A DNA stretch of 64,000 bases from contig CANJKZ010001023.1 in NCBI GenBank assembly GCA_947471745.1, forward strand, positions 1,191,001-1,255,000. Direction: 5' to 3'. Position numbers and translations under genes: made by a program. Each line of letters opens with the position of its first letter. Within the stretch, counting starts at the first letter, position 1. The DNA is from Closterium sp. Naga37s-1 (taxonomy: Eukaryota > Streptophyta > Zygnematophyceae > Desmidiales > Closteriaceae). Under the pieces are notes generated by a model, which ran no database searches, was not told where the DNA came from, and saw only the letters and a list, made by a program, of their open reading frames with translations. Below, piece by piece: positions 44,101 through 56,026 of this stretch.

Positions 44101-47100
44101 CGGCAGGAAGCTTGGGGTTGGTAAGGGGAGTGGGAGCGACAGCAGGGGAGGGGGCGACAGGGGTAGTGAGGGCGACAGCTATCTCAGGCCCGATGGAAAA
44201 CAGGCTCCGCTCCTCCTTCAGCACTGCGCAGTCCGCCGCCCAGTGGCTGCCGCCCACCCCGCACCAAAGACAAAAGTACAGCTCCTCTTTTGTCCATCCC
44301 ATCCTCCTCACCCGCTTCACCCCCCTCACCATCCTCGCCACCCCCACCATCCCCTCACTGCCCACACTCTTGCAGTCCTTGTCTCCCCCACCACCCCTCT
44401 CACTCCCTTTACCGTCCTCGTCTCCCCCACCACCCCTCTCACTCCCTTTACCCTTCTCTTTGCACTCTCTCCTCTTCCCCTCCTCCAGCCCTGCTCCCTC
44501 CTCCCCTCCTCGCATCTCCTCCTTCCCACTCCCCTCTTCGCCCCCTCCTTCTTCCATCCCTCTTCCCTCCCTCCCTCCTTCCCCTTCCCCTTCCCCATTA
44601 CTCCGACATCCTCCCACCAAAACTCCTCCCAACACCTCTCCACCGCTCTCAACCCAGTCACACAGCCGTGCAACCAGCACAAGCACCTCTCCATCGCGGG
44701 TTTCAGAGCACCTCAGTACAGTGTGCCCCACCGCCCCACAGAACATGCACTGTGGAGAGTCAATCCCAGTCCCAGTGCCAATCCCAACGCCATTCCCAAC
44801 TTTGACCTCCAACTCCTCCTGGTGTTCAGTTCTCAAACTTCTCCTGGTAGGATTAACCAAGTCCCGCGACTCTCCCTGCTCCTCCTTTCCTTCTCGCTTG
44901 AGAATTCCCCCTTCCTCCTGCTGTCTGCTTTCCTCCCTCCTCTCGCCTTCCATTTCCTCCATCTCCTCGCCCTCCTCCTCCATCTCCTCTACCTCCTCCT
45001 CCTTCTCCTCCTCCCCCGCATCCTCCTTCTCCTCCTCCACCTCCCCCTCTACCCATCCAGACAAACCCAGGTCGCGCTCTTGCTGTCCAATCAGCTCATG
45101 CCACGTAGCAGCATCCTGAAGCCACGATCTGATAGCTGCCACGTTGGCAGAGTGGTGCGACCAGCTGAGAGACTGGGGCCCAGGAGAGGGAGGGAGAGAC
45201 GGTGGGTAGAGGGGGCTATTGAGGGGGAGGTGGGGAGGTGGGGAGAAGTCAGTGCGGAAATGAGGTGGCTGATTTGCCTCAGCTGAGGGAGGCGGAGGTG
45301 GGGAGGGAGAGGGAGGAAGCTGTAGGTTTGGACGTTGAGGGCTGAAGGGAGCAGCAGGAGCAGCAGCAGGAGCAGCAGGAGCAGCAGCAGGAGCAGCAGG
45401 AGCAGCAGCAGCAGCAGCGGAATCAGAAGCCAGAGCAGGAGCATGAGCAGCAGCTGCACCACCAGGATCACCATCACCGAGAGAAGCAGCAGCTGCTACA
45501 TCATCATCATCAGCAGCAGTAGCAGCAACAGCAACAGCAGCTAAATCAGCAGCACAGCCAGAAGCATCACCAGGAGCATCATCAGCAGCAGCTGGCAGCA
45601 TATCAACATCATCCACAGAACCCGCCTCAACGGAGTGTGAGGCCCTGGCGCCCTCCTGCTCCTCGTCCAGCACTGCCCTCCGCGCCACTGCTCTCGCTAT
45701 CAGACACGCCCTCTCCACCAACCCTCCCTGCTCGCCCTCTCCCTCTCCACATTGCTCCCCACCGCAGCCGCCACCAGCAGCATCAGCACCAGTACCAGCA
45801 CCGGTACCAGCTCCAGCACCATCGCCAGCGCCAGCAGCATCACCACCACCAGCGCCAACAGCAGCATCAGCAGCACCACCACCAGCACCACCAGCAGCAG
45901 CACCAGCAGCAGCACCACCACCACCACCAGCACATCTCCTCTGCCGTTTGCCTCTGCGTTTCCTGCTCCACACCTCGCCAGGCACCGCCCTCTTCTGTGC
46001 AGAGGCACCAGCACACCTGCTGGCTGCAAACATCGAGTCTGACGCAGCCGCTCCCGCTCCCACTCCTGCTGCTGCTCCCGCTCCCGCACCCGCTCCCACT
46101 GGTGCTGCTGGTGGTGCACGAACGCACGATCCTGCTGCCTCCACTGCTCTCCGCCTCGACGGTTGGCGCCTGCCTGTGAGGAACGGAGAGAACCGAGGAA
46201 TGCTTGCTACCAAGTGTTTCGCTGCTTCTGCTGCTTCTGCTGCACCCACTTGCTGCTGCTCATCCTGCTGCTGTCTCTCCTGCTGCTGTCTCTCCTCCTG
46301 CTGCTGCTGCTGCTCTAGCTGCTGCTGACCCATTTCGTTTCGAAGTCCCGCAATATCCCCTCCTCCTGCCTCCCTCGCAACACGAACCAGTTGCACTCGT
46401 CCCTCCATATCCTGCCCGCCCAATCCCAAGCCTGCCACCTGCTGTGGTGCTGCTAGTAGTAACCCCTGCTCCCCTCCCCTCCTCCCAACCCCACCTTCTC
46501 CCCTCTCGCCCCCACTTATGCCAAATGCCAAACGAGGCCCGATCAACCGCTCTATCCAGCTCGCCCCGTTTCCCCTCCCCACTGATCCCCTCCCCCCACT
46601 TCCCCTTCCCCCCATTCCACTCCCCCCGCTTCCCCTTCCCCCGCTTTCCCTCCTCCCACCTCCACCACTTCTCACTCCCACTGCTTCCTCAGCAGCCCCT
46701 TCCCCTTCCCCTTGCCCCGATCCTGCTCCTGCCCTTGCTACTCCAGGGGGAGGCTCTACCCTCAATGCAGCAGGGGGAGGCTCTATCTGTTGATCGTCTG
46801 TGCCCTGTTCCGTCACCACGCCCAGGCCGCTGCCACCCAGGCCACTGCCGCCCAGGCCACTGCCGCCCAGACCACTGCCGCCCAGGCCACTGCCGCCCAG
46901 ACCATTACCGCCCAAGCCGCTGCCGTCACCCAAAACGCCTGAAACACCACCACGAATGCCACCTGACGACCCAGCTGCAACACCGCCTGCGATTCCACCT
47001 GAAGCACCACCTGCGATTCCACCTGAAGGCCCGCCCAGAATTCCAAGAAACCCTAAATCAGGGACAGGGCAGCTGTTGCTCCCCACCCCACCGCTGCCAC

Positions 47101-50100
47101 TGTTGGCATGCCTCCGCCCATATCCTCCCACGCCCCCTACCCTCTCCGCACCCCCTTCCCTGCCCAAGACCCCTGGCCCTTCCACAACACCTTGCCCTCT
47201 CGCATTGCTTCCTCCCCCCTGCCCACTCACGTTGTTCCCCGCCCCTTGCTCCCTTACAAACCTTCTCCTACGGGAGAACTGCAGAGGACTTTGCCCCAGT
47301 CTCGTCCCTGCCTCGCCCCTCCCTCCCCTACCTCCCCTGCTTCCTACCACCACCCCCTGGGCCTGGTTCCCTCCTCTTCCCCCACCCGCCTCTCCCTGCG
47401 GACTACTCCCACTTGCCCTCCTCCTCCTCCTCCTCCTCCTTGCCTCAAAGCTCCCTCTGCTGCCGCCTCCAGAGCTCCCCCCGTCCCTCCCCTGCAGCAA
47501 CCGCAGCACCAGCCTATCCCTCTCCCTCCGCCCCCTAGGCCTATTACCACTAACGCCACTAACGCCCCCAACGTCCCTAACGTTCCTAACGCCCCTAACG
47601 TCCCTAGTGTTCCTTACGCCCCTTCCGCCTCTAACGCCTGTAACATCCCTCTGCCTCTCCTCCCTCTCCTCTCCCCCCTGTCTCTCCCTCTCCCCACTCT
47701 CCGCTCCCTCCCTCTCCCGCTCCGCCCTCTCCCCGTCCCCCTGCCTCTCTCGTCCCCTCCTCTCCACCCCTTCCGCCAACGCACCGACTCCGCTCCCCTC
47801 CTCCTCCCCTGTTGCGAACTCACTGCTCCCCCCCTCCCCTTCATCCGCTGTGAAGCTCCCCTGCGAGGTCCACCCCTCGCCCTCCCCGAGGCTCTCCCTC
47901 AGATGCATCAACAGAGACCCTGTGGGCACCTCGCCTTCTCCTTCCCTACCCGCTCTCCCTCCCACTCTTCCTACTGCCCCCGCTCCTCCCACTCCTCCCA
48001 TTCCCTCTACTCCCCTCACTGCTCCCCCTTGCGTTTGCTGCCAGAACCCTGGCATTCTAAACGCCTGCCCCTGCCGTCCCTCGCCTCCTTGAAGCCCCAA
48101 CTGCGGCCGCCACAGCCCCTGCTGCCCCAGCTGCCGTTGCTGCCGCTGCTGCCCGTGCTGCTGTGCACCTGGGAGTGCGAGAGGCCCAGGAACGGAGAGC
48201 TGGTCTTCTGACTCTGCTGCCGCTGCCACTGCCAGTGCATGCTCGTCTGAACCCCCACTGTCGCCCGCTGGCACCTCTATGGGCTCTGGTCTCGCCCTTG
48301 GGCGACGTGTCGTGGTGGGGGTGAGGGCAGTGGCAGGAGGGGGAGCAGTGACAGGAGGACGAGCAGTGGCAGGGGGGAAAGCAAGAGGCGCAAGATCAGC
48401 AGCAAGGACCGCAAGAGAAGCAGCAGCAGCCGCGGGAGCAGCAGCAGCAAGAGGTGAGGTGGCAGAAGCAACGGGTGAGGTGGCAGCAGCAACGGGTGAG
48501 GTGGCAGCAGCACCAGGTGAGGTGGCAGCAGTGCCCGCGGCTGCTGCAAGATCCGTATTGGGATGGTCAGCAGCAGTCACAGCACGAGTGGTGACAGGAG
48601 GGGCAGCATAAGCGGCAGCAAGGACAACAGGAGCAGCAGCAGGACCAGCAGCAGCAGCAGCAGCAGCAGCAGATGGCACGGGCTCGTACGGATCGTTGAC
48701 CTTATTCAGCCCTGTAGTCTCATCATTGGGCTCATAGGCGCCAGCCAAAGCAGGCAGAAACGCGTGCTCTGTTGCAGAATGGGTACGTTTCGGTGCCATT
48801 ACCGCCAATCCTATTTCAGCAGCAGCAGCAGCAGCAGCAGCAGCACCACCACCACCACCAGCTGCTGCAGCATCAACCACTGGCGTTGCCTTCCATGCTG
48901 TTGCCTGCTCTGCTTCAGCAGCAACCTCTCTGGCTATACATTCACCAGTTACAAGAGCTTGCAGCAGAACCTGCTCTGACACGCTACCACCGCACAACTG
49001 GGAAGGCGTGTCAGCCGTTTCAGGCCCAGCTACCCTGCCCTCTGAGACCTTGCCTTGAGCTTTTCTCCTAGCCTCCTCTTCTGTTTCTGCTACTGCGAGC
49101 TTGAGCCTTTTGGTGCTTCCCTCAGCGACTAATCCCGGGGGGGCACCAGCAGCACCAGAAGCAGCAGCAGCAGCAGCGTGCATGGGCGCTCCACACTCCT
49201 CGCGTGTTCTTACCTGGTCTACTGCCCGTGGTCTGCTTTTGCTTACCACCCTTGGTTGGTCCCCTTCCCTTGCTTCACCAACTCTCTGTTGCTGACCCAC
49301 CGATCTTCCACGGCTTACAGCCCTTACCCAACCCCCAAACGATCCGCCAACTGCTTTCCTCTGCTGCCGCACCGAGCCCGCCTGTGAGCCGCCTGGTCGG
49401 CACAGAGAGCGGTTCAGATGGGTGCTGTGTAACAGTTGGACAGCAGGAGACGGGTCGGCAGTTGTAGTGGTCGCGGTAGTGGGCAGGGTGGCAGCAGGGG
49501 AGGAAGGGGTTGGAGGAGTAGTGAGAGCAACTGTGGTTTGCAAAAGCGGACCGGATGCAACGAATTTCGGGAGCGAGGTGTCGCGTGTCATCTCAAGCAC
49601 AAACGCGTCCCACTCGCCTCCTGCCTTCCCCCTCGCACACTCCCCCCACGCACTCTCCCCCCTCGCACTCTCCCCCCTCGCACCCTCCCCCCACGCACTC
49701 TCCCCCTTCTCACCCTCACCCGTCTTCCCACAACCACCACCCTCCTTTTCCCCACTCCCATTCCCACTCCCCTCCCTTCCCTTCTCCCCACTCCCACTCC
49801 CCTCCCTCTCCACAGCACTGCACTTCTCCCTGTAGCCACCCGCCCGGCCTCTACTCCTAGACTCCGTGTCTCCACCTATTATCCCTGTCCCCGTCCCTGG
49901 TCGCATTCCTACCCCTTCCTCTCCCCCTGCCCCTGTCCCTGCCCCACCTGCGCCTCCCCCCCCACCTGTGCACCCCCGTTCCTCCCCGTCCGCGTCCTCG
50001 CCAAACGCCTCCCATCCGCACGACACAGGCACCTCAAACCGCCGCGCCAGTCCCCCAGGCGGAGTTCCCGGGAGAGGGGTTCCAGCAGCCGGAGTCCCCC

Positions 50101-52870
50101 CAGGCGGAGTCCGCGGGAGGGGGGTACCAACAGGCGGAGTCCCCGCGGGAGGAGTTCCCCCAGGCGGAGTCCCCGCAGGTCTCTTTCTCCGCTCCACACG
50201 TGACCCAGGCGATTTTCGACCCTGCAACTCCACCCCCTGCTCCCCCTGCCTCCCCTCCCCAACCTGCCTCCCCTCCGCCCCCTGCCTCCCCTCCCCAACC
50301 TGCCTCCCCTCCGCCCCCTGCTCCCCCTGCCTCCCCTCCCCAGCCTGCCTCCCCTGCTCCCCCTGCTCCCCCTGCTCCTCCAGCTGCCGCTTCCTGTTGC
50401 TTTGACTAAAGGCGCAGCCGCTGGATTGTTGTTTTCTTGACTCTAGAACGTAATCACTCGTCTTGCTTGGGTGAATGTTAACCTTTTCTGTGCTTGCGTC
50501 TCTACCAACCTCTCTCCTTCCCCCGGCCTCCGCAGTTCCGCCTGCTACTCTTCCACCAGCAGGCCCCGCTCCCCTTTCTCCTCCCCAGACGTTCCCCCAA
50601 ACGCCCGCACGTCCATGCCCATCCCCTTCCGCCAGCGCCCTTCCGCCCATGCCACCACCGCCCCCCCCGCCTTCCATCATGTACGACCGACCATACTCCC
50701 CCTCCCCTCGCCCGCCGCTGGCCCACCCGCCGCTCTTCCCCCTGCTGCTCGAGCTCCCGCTTCCCGCTCCCCTGGTTCCGCGCCCGTCCCCCTCCTCCCC
50801 TTTCTGGAGCCCCTGCTCACTTGCGGAACCAGGAGCGGTGGCGGAAGGAACGCCTCCGCGCGCAGAGGCGCACAACGACCGAGACCCTGATCTTGACCCC
50901 GACTGCGGAATCTTGAACTCGCCCCCTCTCACCCGCAGATCCGCGGAAGTTCTCCCCTCGCTCCGCTGCCCGCGCGAGGTACCCGCACTGCCTAGCGCCC
51001 TGCTAACCGGCGTACCAAGGGCCTTGAGAATACTCTGAGGCGGGTAACTTAATTCCCCAACGGCTGCCCGGCTGCAGCTCCTGCTCCGTACCACACTTGG
51101 CGGCGGGTTAGTTAAACTCCTGGGAACTGACAGGCTCCGCCTTATCAGGCCTTCCGCTTGCGTCATTTGAGGCGGTTGAGAGGGATGAGAAGGTTCAAAG
51201 GGTTGAGTCTCTTGGGTCGGCTTAGCCGGTTGAGTGGTATAAATCGGTCGAGAGGGATGAGAGGGTTGAGTCCGTTGTGTCGGTTCCCAGGCTGAGCGCC
51301 GCTTGAGCAACCGCGCCGTCTCCAATCCCTCGCGCTCATCCCCGCCACTACGGTCCCCGAATCTCCCGCCTTCCCCTCTCTCCCGCCCCAGCGACTTAAG
51401 GTTCGGTCCATGTGCCTGACTAGGAAACGCGGTGACGGCGGCGGAGGCGGAAGCGGAAGCGGCGGCAGAAGCGGAAGCGACGGCGGGAGCGGAGGCGGAA
51501 GCAGAAGCGGAACCTGTAAGAAACGCCGGGCCTTGCCACAAGTCGTAGCGCTCTCTGCCACCAGTCCGCCCACCCCGCCGACGCTGCACGTTCCGCTCGG
51601 ACTCATCCGCCGCCGCTCCGGTTTTTCGCGCTGACGAAGCCGATATAAGCTGAGGTTGCGCGGGAAATGCGGGTGCTACGGGCGCGCTGCCAATCCCCCC
51701 AGCCAATTCCGCCATCAGGGCTATCGCCGCCCAGTCTTCCCAGCCCGGAGGAACACCCCCTAGCGCCATCGGCGCTGTCAGCGCAACAGGCGCTGCTGCA
51801 GACGTCGCGCCAGCGGGGGCTGCGGGGAAAGCGGGAAGGGGGGGCGTAGAACCCGTGGCGGGAGATGAAAGGGGGAAGAGCGGAAGCAGTCGGGAGGTTG
51901 CTGGGCTTCCGCCACTATCCCGCCCGCGGCTTCCGCTGCCCTCACGCCCGCGACTTCCGCTCCCCTCACGCCCGCGACTTCCGCTCCGCTCAACCAGAGG
52001 CGCCCACGCGCTGAGATACGGGTGCGCGGCCTCCTGTCCCCGTTTGCCCGTCGGGAAAGCTGCGTCCCGCGAAGCCTCTGCGCGCGCGTCTGTAGCAGTT
52101 TGCTGAAGCGGTTGCGGTTCGATCCCCGTGATTGGTCCCAGCTGAGGTGGGTTACTCCAGAGCATTGTACGGGGCACGGCCATTGGCCAGGACGGCGTCG
52201 CCACGTCAGACGACGCCACGTCAGCTACTGCAGTCGAAATCGTTCTAGCAGTTACAGACCCAACAGCTTCGGATGACCCCAGTCGGTGCCTCGTAGGAAA
52301 TTCATGCGAGCCTGCAGATCGTCCTAACGACGGTCCCGTTGGAGACGGCGCGAAAACCGGTCCTTGAGAAAACAGCCTCGATCTCAGTCCGTTATTCTCG
52401 GCAGGTAATAAAGACTCTGAGCCTGACCGAGGCTCTGATTGCCAGCCTAGGCGATGCTCTGGTAGCGAGCCCGAGCCACGCGTTGAGAGAGGTCCTACAC
52501 ACGGTCCTTTTGAAGATGGTGCGGACATTAGCGGGTCGTGGCTAAACGGTGCTGAAACCGACGGTAGCGGTCCTGAAAATGGCGGCGGTTGAGCGTGTGA
52601 GGCCGGGGATACAAGAGACTGGACGAACGGCTGGCCTATCAGGTCAAACGTGAGGTTCTGTGCTACAGGAAAAGCTTTGCTCTTTGGTGCGGCGTCGTGC
52701 ATTGGAGTCGCCTGGACGGGTCGCTCGGAGGCAGCAGGACGCGACGAGTCCATCGCGACCGTTGGTTCGGCGAACGGAGCGTTGAGATGCGGTGGGGTCA
52801 GAGGTCTAGGCGAATCGTGTCGGCTATTCCAGCCAGTGTCAGGATTCCAGGTCCAATGAGAATTCTCCAT
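41124..52870 (-). CDS. Giant zinc-knuckle / Plus3-domain protein
   Basis: Predicted 3421 aa. Exons: 43095-52870 (9776 nt, one open frame), 42075-42190, 41420-41673, 41124-41243; all in phase. The first exon is mostly low-complexity (Ala, Gly, Ser, Pro, Gln, Glu runs) and probably disordered. It holds two CCHC knuckles: CMFCGAVGHTVLRC (about residue 2703) and a variant CLWCGVGGSHWAADC (about 2868). The C-terminus matches plant Plus3-type proteins: ARLSRRDFQRW, GCFLRLRLGRKGEHMGGTGYCMGRITG (split here: 'GCFLRLRLGRKG', 'GGTGYCMGRITG'), then DREYTVDGQFLSNKPFLE and SDWCEKMWRRG. Plus3 domains bind phosphorylated Spt5 or nucleic acid in Rtf1; land-plant relatives with knuckles are usually several hundred to about a thousand residues. 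A nuclear role in transcription or RNA is inferred. The long antisense frames across it are shadows. Confidence 0.8.
41935..42653 (-). pseudogene. Decoy copies around Plus3 exon 2
   Basis: Three acceptor-bearing copies of the exon 2 start (WQ-xQ-GELSAQ-like) lie upstream, near 42653, 42485 and 42346. One donor-bearing copy of the exon 2 end (GRKGEHMGGTGYCMGRITG-like, donor at about 41935) lies downstream. Intact exon 2 is 42075-42190. Confidence 0.85.
42968..43040 (-). pseudogene. Decoy copy of Plus3 exon 1 end
   Basis: A copy of the last 70 bases of the giant exon (PGVLLEAVEGARL(F/S)RRDFQR with the GTGCGT donor) lies downstream of the true donor at 43095. Its donor is also intact, so it is a possible alternative 5' splice site. 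Confidence 0.85.
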
Positions 52871-54652
52871 TGTAACTATACGGCTTGTATAAATCCTCTC
52901 GACCGGCTTTCTCGGGAGAGTGCCTAATGTGCGCTTCGGGGGGTGTCAGTCTATGGAGCTTATTACACTACTGCTTGTAAAGGCCTCTGGAATGGGACAC
53001 ACTCTGTACTGGCTAGTAATGGTTTCTCAGAACTCATAAGAAAAAACTACTTGCCTCGCGTAGAAGCCTGTGGAATGGGACACACTCGTTTTGCACGACC
53101 TCGTACTGGGAGAAATGAGTGAGAGGGAAGCAAAGAGACGCGCGGCTGACGCAACAGCTAAGTTACTCCGCTGGTACGCACAGGTCTTTCTTCAATTCTG
53201 CCAGTCCAGCAGATCATAAAAGGACAAAATCCATCATCTTCCTTCCGCTCAGCATTTGTTTCTGCTTCTTTATGGCAAATGTAAGAGCAGGACGTGTTTT
53301 TTTATGAATTTATGATGTCTCACCGCAAGTCACGCTCCATCACAGACACTAAGGAAACCGTCGATTGCAATCGTCACGTGGCTCTCGTCTCATCCTGGTA
53401 ACAACCCCAATGCCAGACGAACCGCGACCCAATGAGAAGGGTGTGGCCGTCGAGTCGCCTTCGCTGGCATAAGGGAACCTCGAGAACAAACCCTTTTTGC
53501 CATAGCGGTGGCTGTAGAGCGGATGCCTGGAGTGTGTGTTGTGGCTGGCTGCTGGCAAAAAAGGGAGTTTCCTTTTCACGCGGAGGCGGCACGGTAGAAG
53601 CTGAGCAAGAGTGTCCGTCGGTCCTAAAGTGAAAGAGATCTCTTCCAACAGGCCGCATCCATTCACCCGCAAGAGATTTCGCAGGGGGCACTGCTGCCGA
53701 ATCCTCCTCACGAGGAAACCCTCGTCACGCAATGAGAGCTTGCTGGGAAAACCCAATCCCAATGCTGCCTAATCTTGATTTTTCATGTCCCGCGCAACAG
53801 ACGCATGTGATGATCCATGTGAATCTCACGTGATGCGCTTGTAAAAACGAATCAGCAGTCGACAGCTCGAACTGTCTGACTTGTGAAAAGCTCCTGGAAG
53901 CAAGCCCCTCGATATTTGACCTCGATGATTTTCTGTTGAACTCGTTTGCTTTTCCGAGATACCCAGTAGTAGACAAAAGAAATCCCAGTTGTCGGGAAAC
54001 CAACTTATGGGTGGACATTTTTTTCTTTACGGAAATAGGGAAATCCTCTGATTGATCGCGAAATCCACGGATAGACAGGAACTTGGTTCTGGATGGGCTG
54101 TGTTCCTTTTCCTTTTTGGGCCAATGATCGCTTCAGAAAGTAGGCAATCGCCAGCCTTTTCAGCATTTTGGTGAAGGGACAAGCTCCAACGCGTGGCAGT
54201 ATCAGAAGCACCTGGCCAATAGATCGGTCTAGAAAATGTGAAACAGCGCTTTGAAAGTTCCGTAACTGTTCATCAAAAGCAGCTGAGCACGGTATAGTGC
54301 AATCTAAAGCGGTTCTACCACCTCGTCACTTTCAAACTAAACTCATCAGTACGAACTGAATATTGCAATTTTCTAAAGGGGCTTAGATGCACTGTATATT
54401 TTTTAATTTAATTTCTTCTTTCTTCTTCTCTTTATTTGGGTTTATAATTTCACAAACAACTGCCACTGGTGCTAGAATTTTTTGCTATTGTGTTTTCCTG
54501 TATGAAACATACTAGACAACACGACAGGCTTCACTCATGGTGAAATCGGAGACAATGTTGGGGAGTACTGTGTATCTGGCTGCGCAGGTCATTCGACCCT
54601 GAAACATGTGGTTGGGAGGGAAGAGAGCAAACCCACTGCTCGCTTTATTTTT
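52871..54652. other. Intergenic, promoter side of the Plus3 gene
   Basis: No gene supported. A direct repeat with GGAATGGGACACACTC (about 52990 and 53075) lies close upstream of the Plus3 start. The rest shows short unrelated frames. Confidence 0.5.
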
Positions 54653-55073
54653 GGGTAATGACCTTCTGGGTAACCAACATCGAGGTCGCTGACGTCAAAA
54701 GTCACCTACGGGGCTCGATGGTACCCGTCAGATCATGCGCGCCCCTTCGTGGTACCCATCTTCCCTCCGTGGTACCCATCTTCCCTGCGTGGTACCAATC
54801 AACTGTGCTCTATTGAGCTTATAAACGTTAAGACAATATACTGAAAAACGCATTGAAACCCTTGCTGTACGGTGTACAGCTTGGTTGTAATGTTGCGGTA
54901 CCAGTCAGGGAATTCGCGCACAGTTGATGGGTACCACGCAGGGAAGATGGGTACCACGGAGGGAAGATGGGTACCACGAAGGGGCGCGCATGATCTGACG
55001 GGTACCATCGAGCCGCGTAGGTGACTTTTGACGTCAGCGGGCTCGATGAGAGTTACCCAAAAGGTAATTACCC
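54653..55073. mobile_element. 421-bp foldback element with about 157-bp inverted repeats
   Basis: Arms 54653-54808 and 54917-55073 are inverted copies that begin GGGTAAT..ACCTT.TGGGTAAC and contain GACGTCAAAAGTCACCTACG and three CGTGGTACCCATCTTCCCT-like units. The loop is about 108 bp and non-coding. It is flanked by T runs, so a duplication cannot be defined. Confidence 0.85.
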
Positions 55074-55484
55074 TTTTTTTTGGGCATCCACTGTTGTCAG
55101 TGAGAACGTGTCTGTCTTATTTTGCATTCGTAGCCCTCTTATTCCGCTCCCTCTACAGCGCAGGTTCCAGAAGAATCGGTCGCTACCAACCACCAAGGTG
55201 TTTGTCTGCCCGACATTTTCTGGACGCTTGCCATCCCGCTCGTGTGTAGTGTGCGGTTCTTCAGGGTTTCAGAATTCTGCTGTACAGTACACAGGACTAT
55301 ATGTGCGCAAGCAACAGAACCCCTTGTTTCCGCCTTGTTGCCCCCGTCGAAATCCGAACATCCCACAGAATCCCTCTGCAACGTACGGAACCCTACCTCA
55401 ACTCGATGAACCCCCGCCCCATGTTCTCCGTTGTTCCAGCTCGCAAACCGAACTCCTACCACACACACAACGCCGTCTCAGTTC

Positions 55485-55865
55485 GTGTCCGTAGGGTTGA
55501 CATGTCAGGTGAGAGCATGTCAACCCAAAGCGCATTCAAATTAGAATGTCAAGCACTGTAGTGAAAGTGTCAAGTCGAAGCGCAGGTACGAACATCAGCG
55601 ACGCAATTTCATTGGTTTGAGAATTTGTCATGGGTAGATCTGCTAGGCAACGAACAATTCAAAAGACATATTATGTGCTTCGTGAGATCGGCACCTGCGA
55701 CAATCTTGTCTCGTTTGTAGGTTTGTATGTGCCAATTTCAAAAGTGTCCGACGATTTGTATTGGCTGGCAACCTGCAATTTCTTGACACTCTGCCAACAA
55801 TGTTGGCAGAGTGTCAAAATGCCAAATTGACACTGCCCACTTCGACATGTCATCCCTACGGACAC
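55485..55865. mobile_element. 381-bp TIR element with an internal 35-bp palindrome
   Basis: Terminal inverted repeats: GTGTCCGTAGGGTTGACATG at the left and its inverse (one difference) at the right. The inside is AT-richer and non-coding. At 55783-55817 lies a 17-1-17 perfect hairpin (TTGACACTCTGCCAACA and inverse). It lies about 160 bp before phytocyanin gene A. Confidence 0.75.
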
Positions 55866-56026
55866 GACCTCACCTCCCCAGAATATCATACCTCATCTTT
55901 GCGCCTTTTCCCAACAGGAAACGCCTAGTCCTGGTTCTCCCATTTCCCTCTCACCCACACCTTTACCCGCCCGAACAGAGTCCCCTTCCGAACCAGTCAG
56001 CACTTACCCATCCAACCTTCGTCATC

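Noticed and set aside
43445..45286. Long open frames on the + strand across 43-52 kb (up to 613 codons)
   Set aside because: They are antisense shadows of a GC-rich, low-complexity exon. Only the minus-strand frame has zinc knuckles and joins in phase to Plus3 exons.
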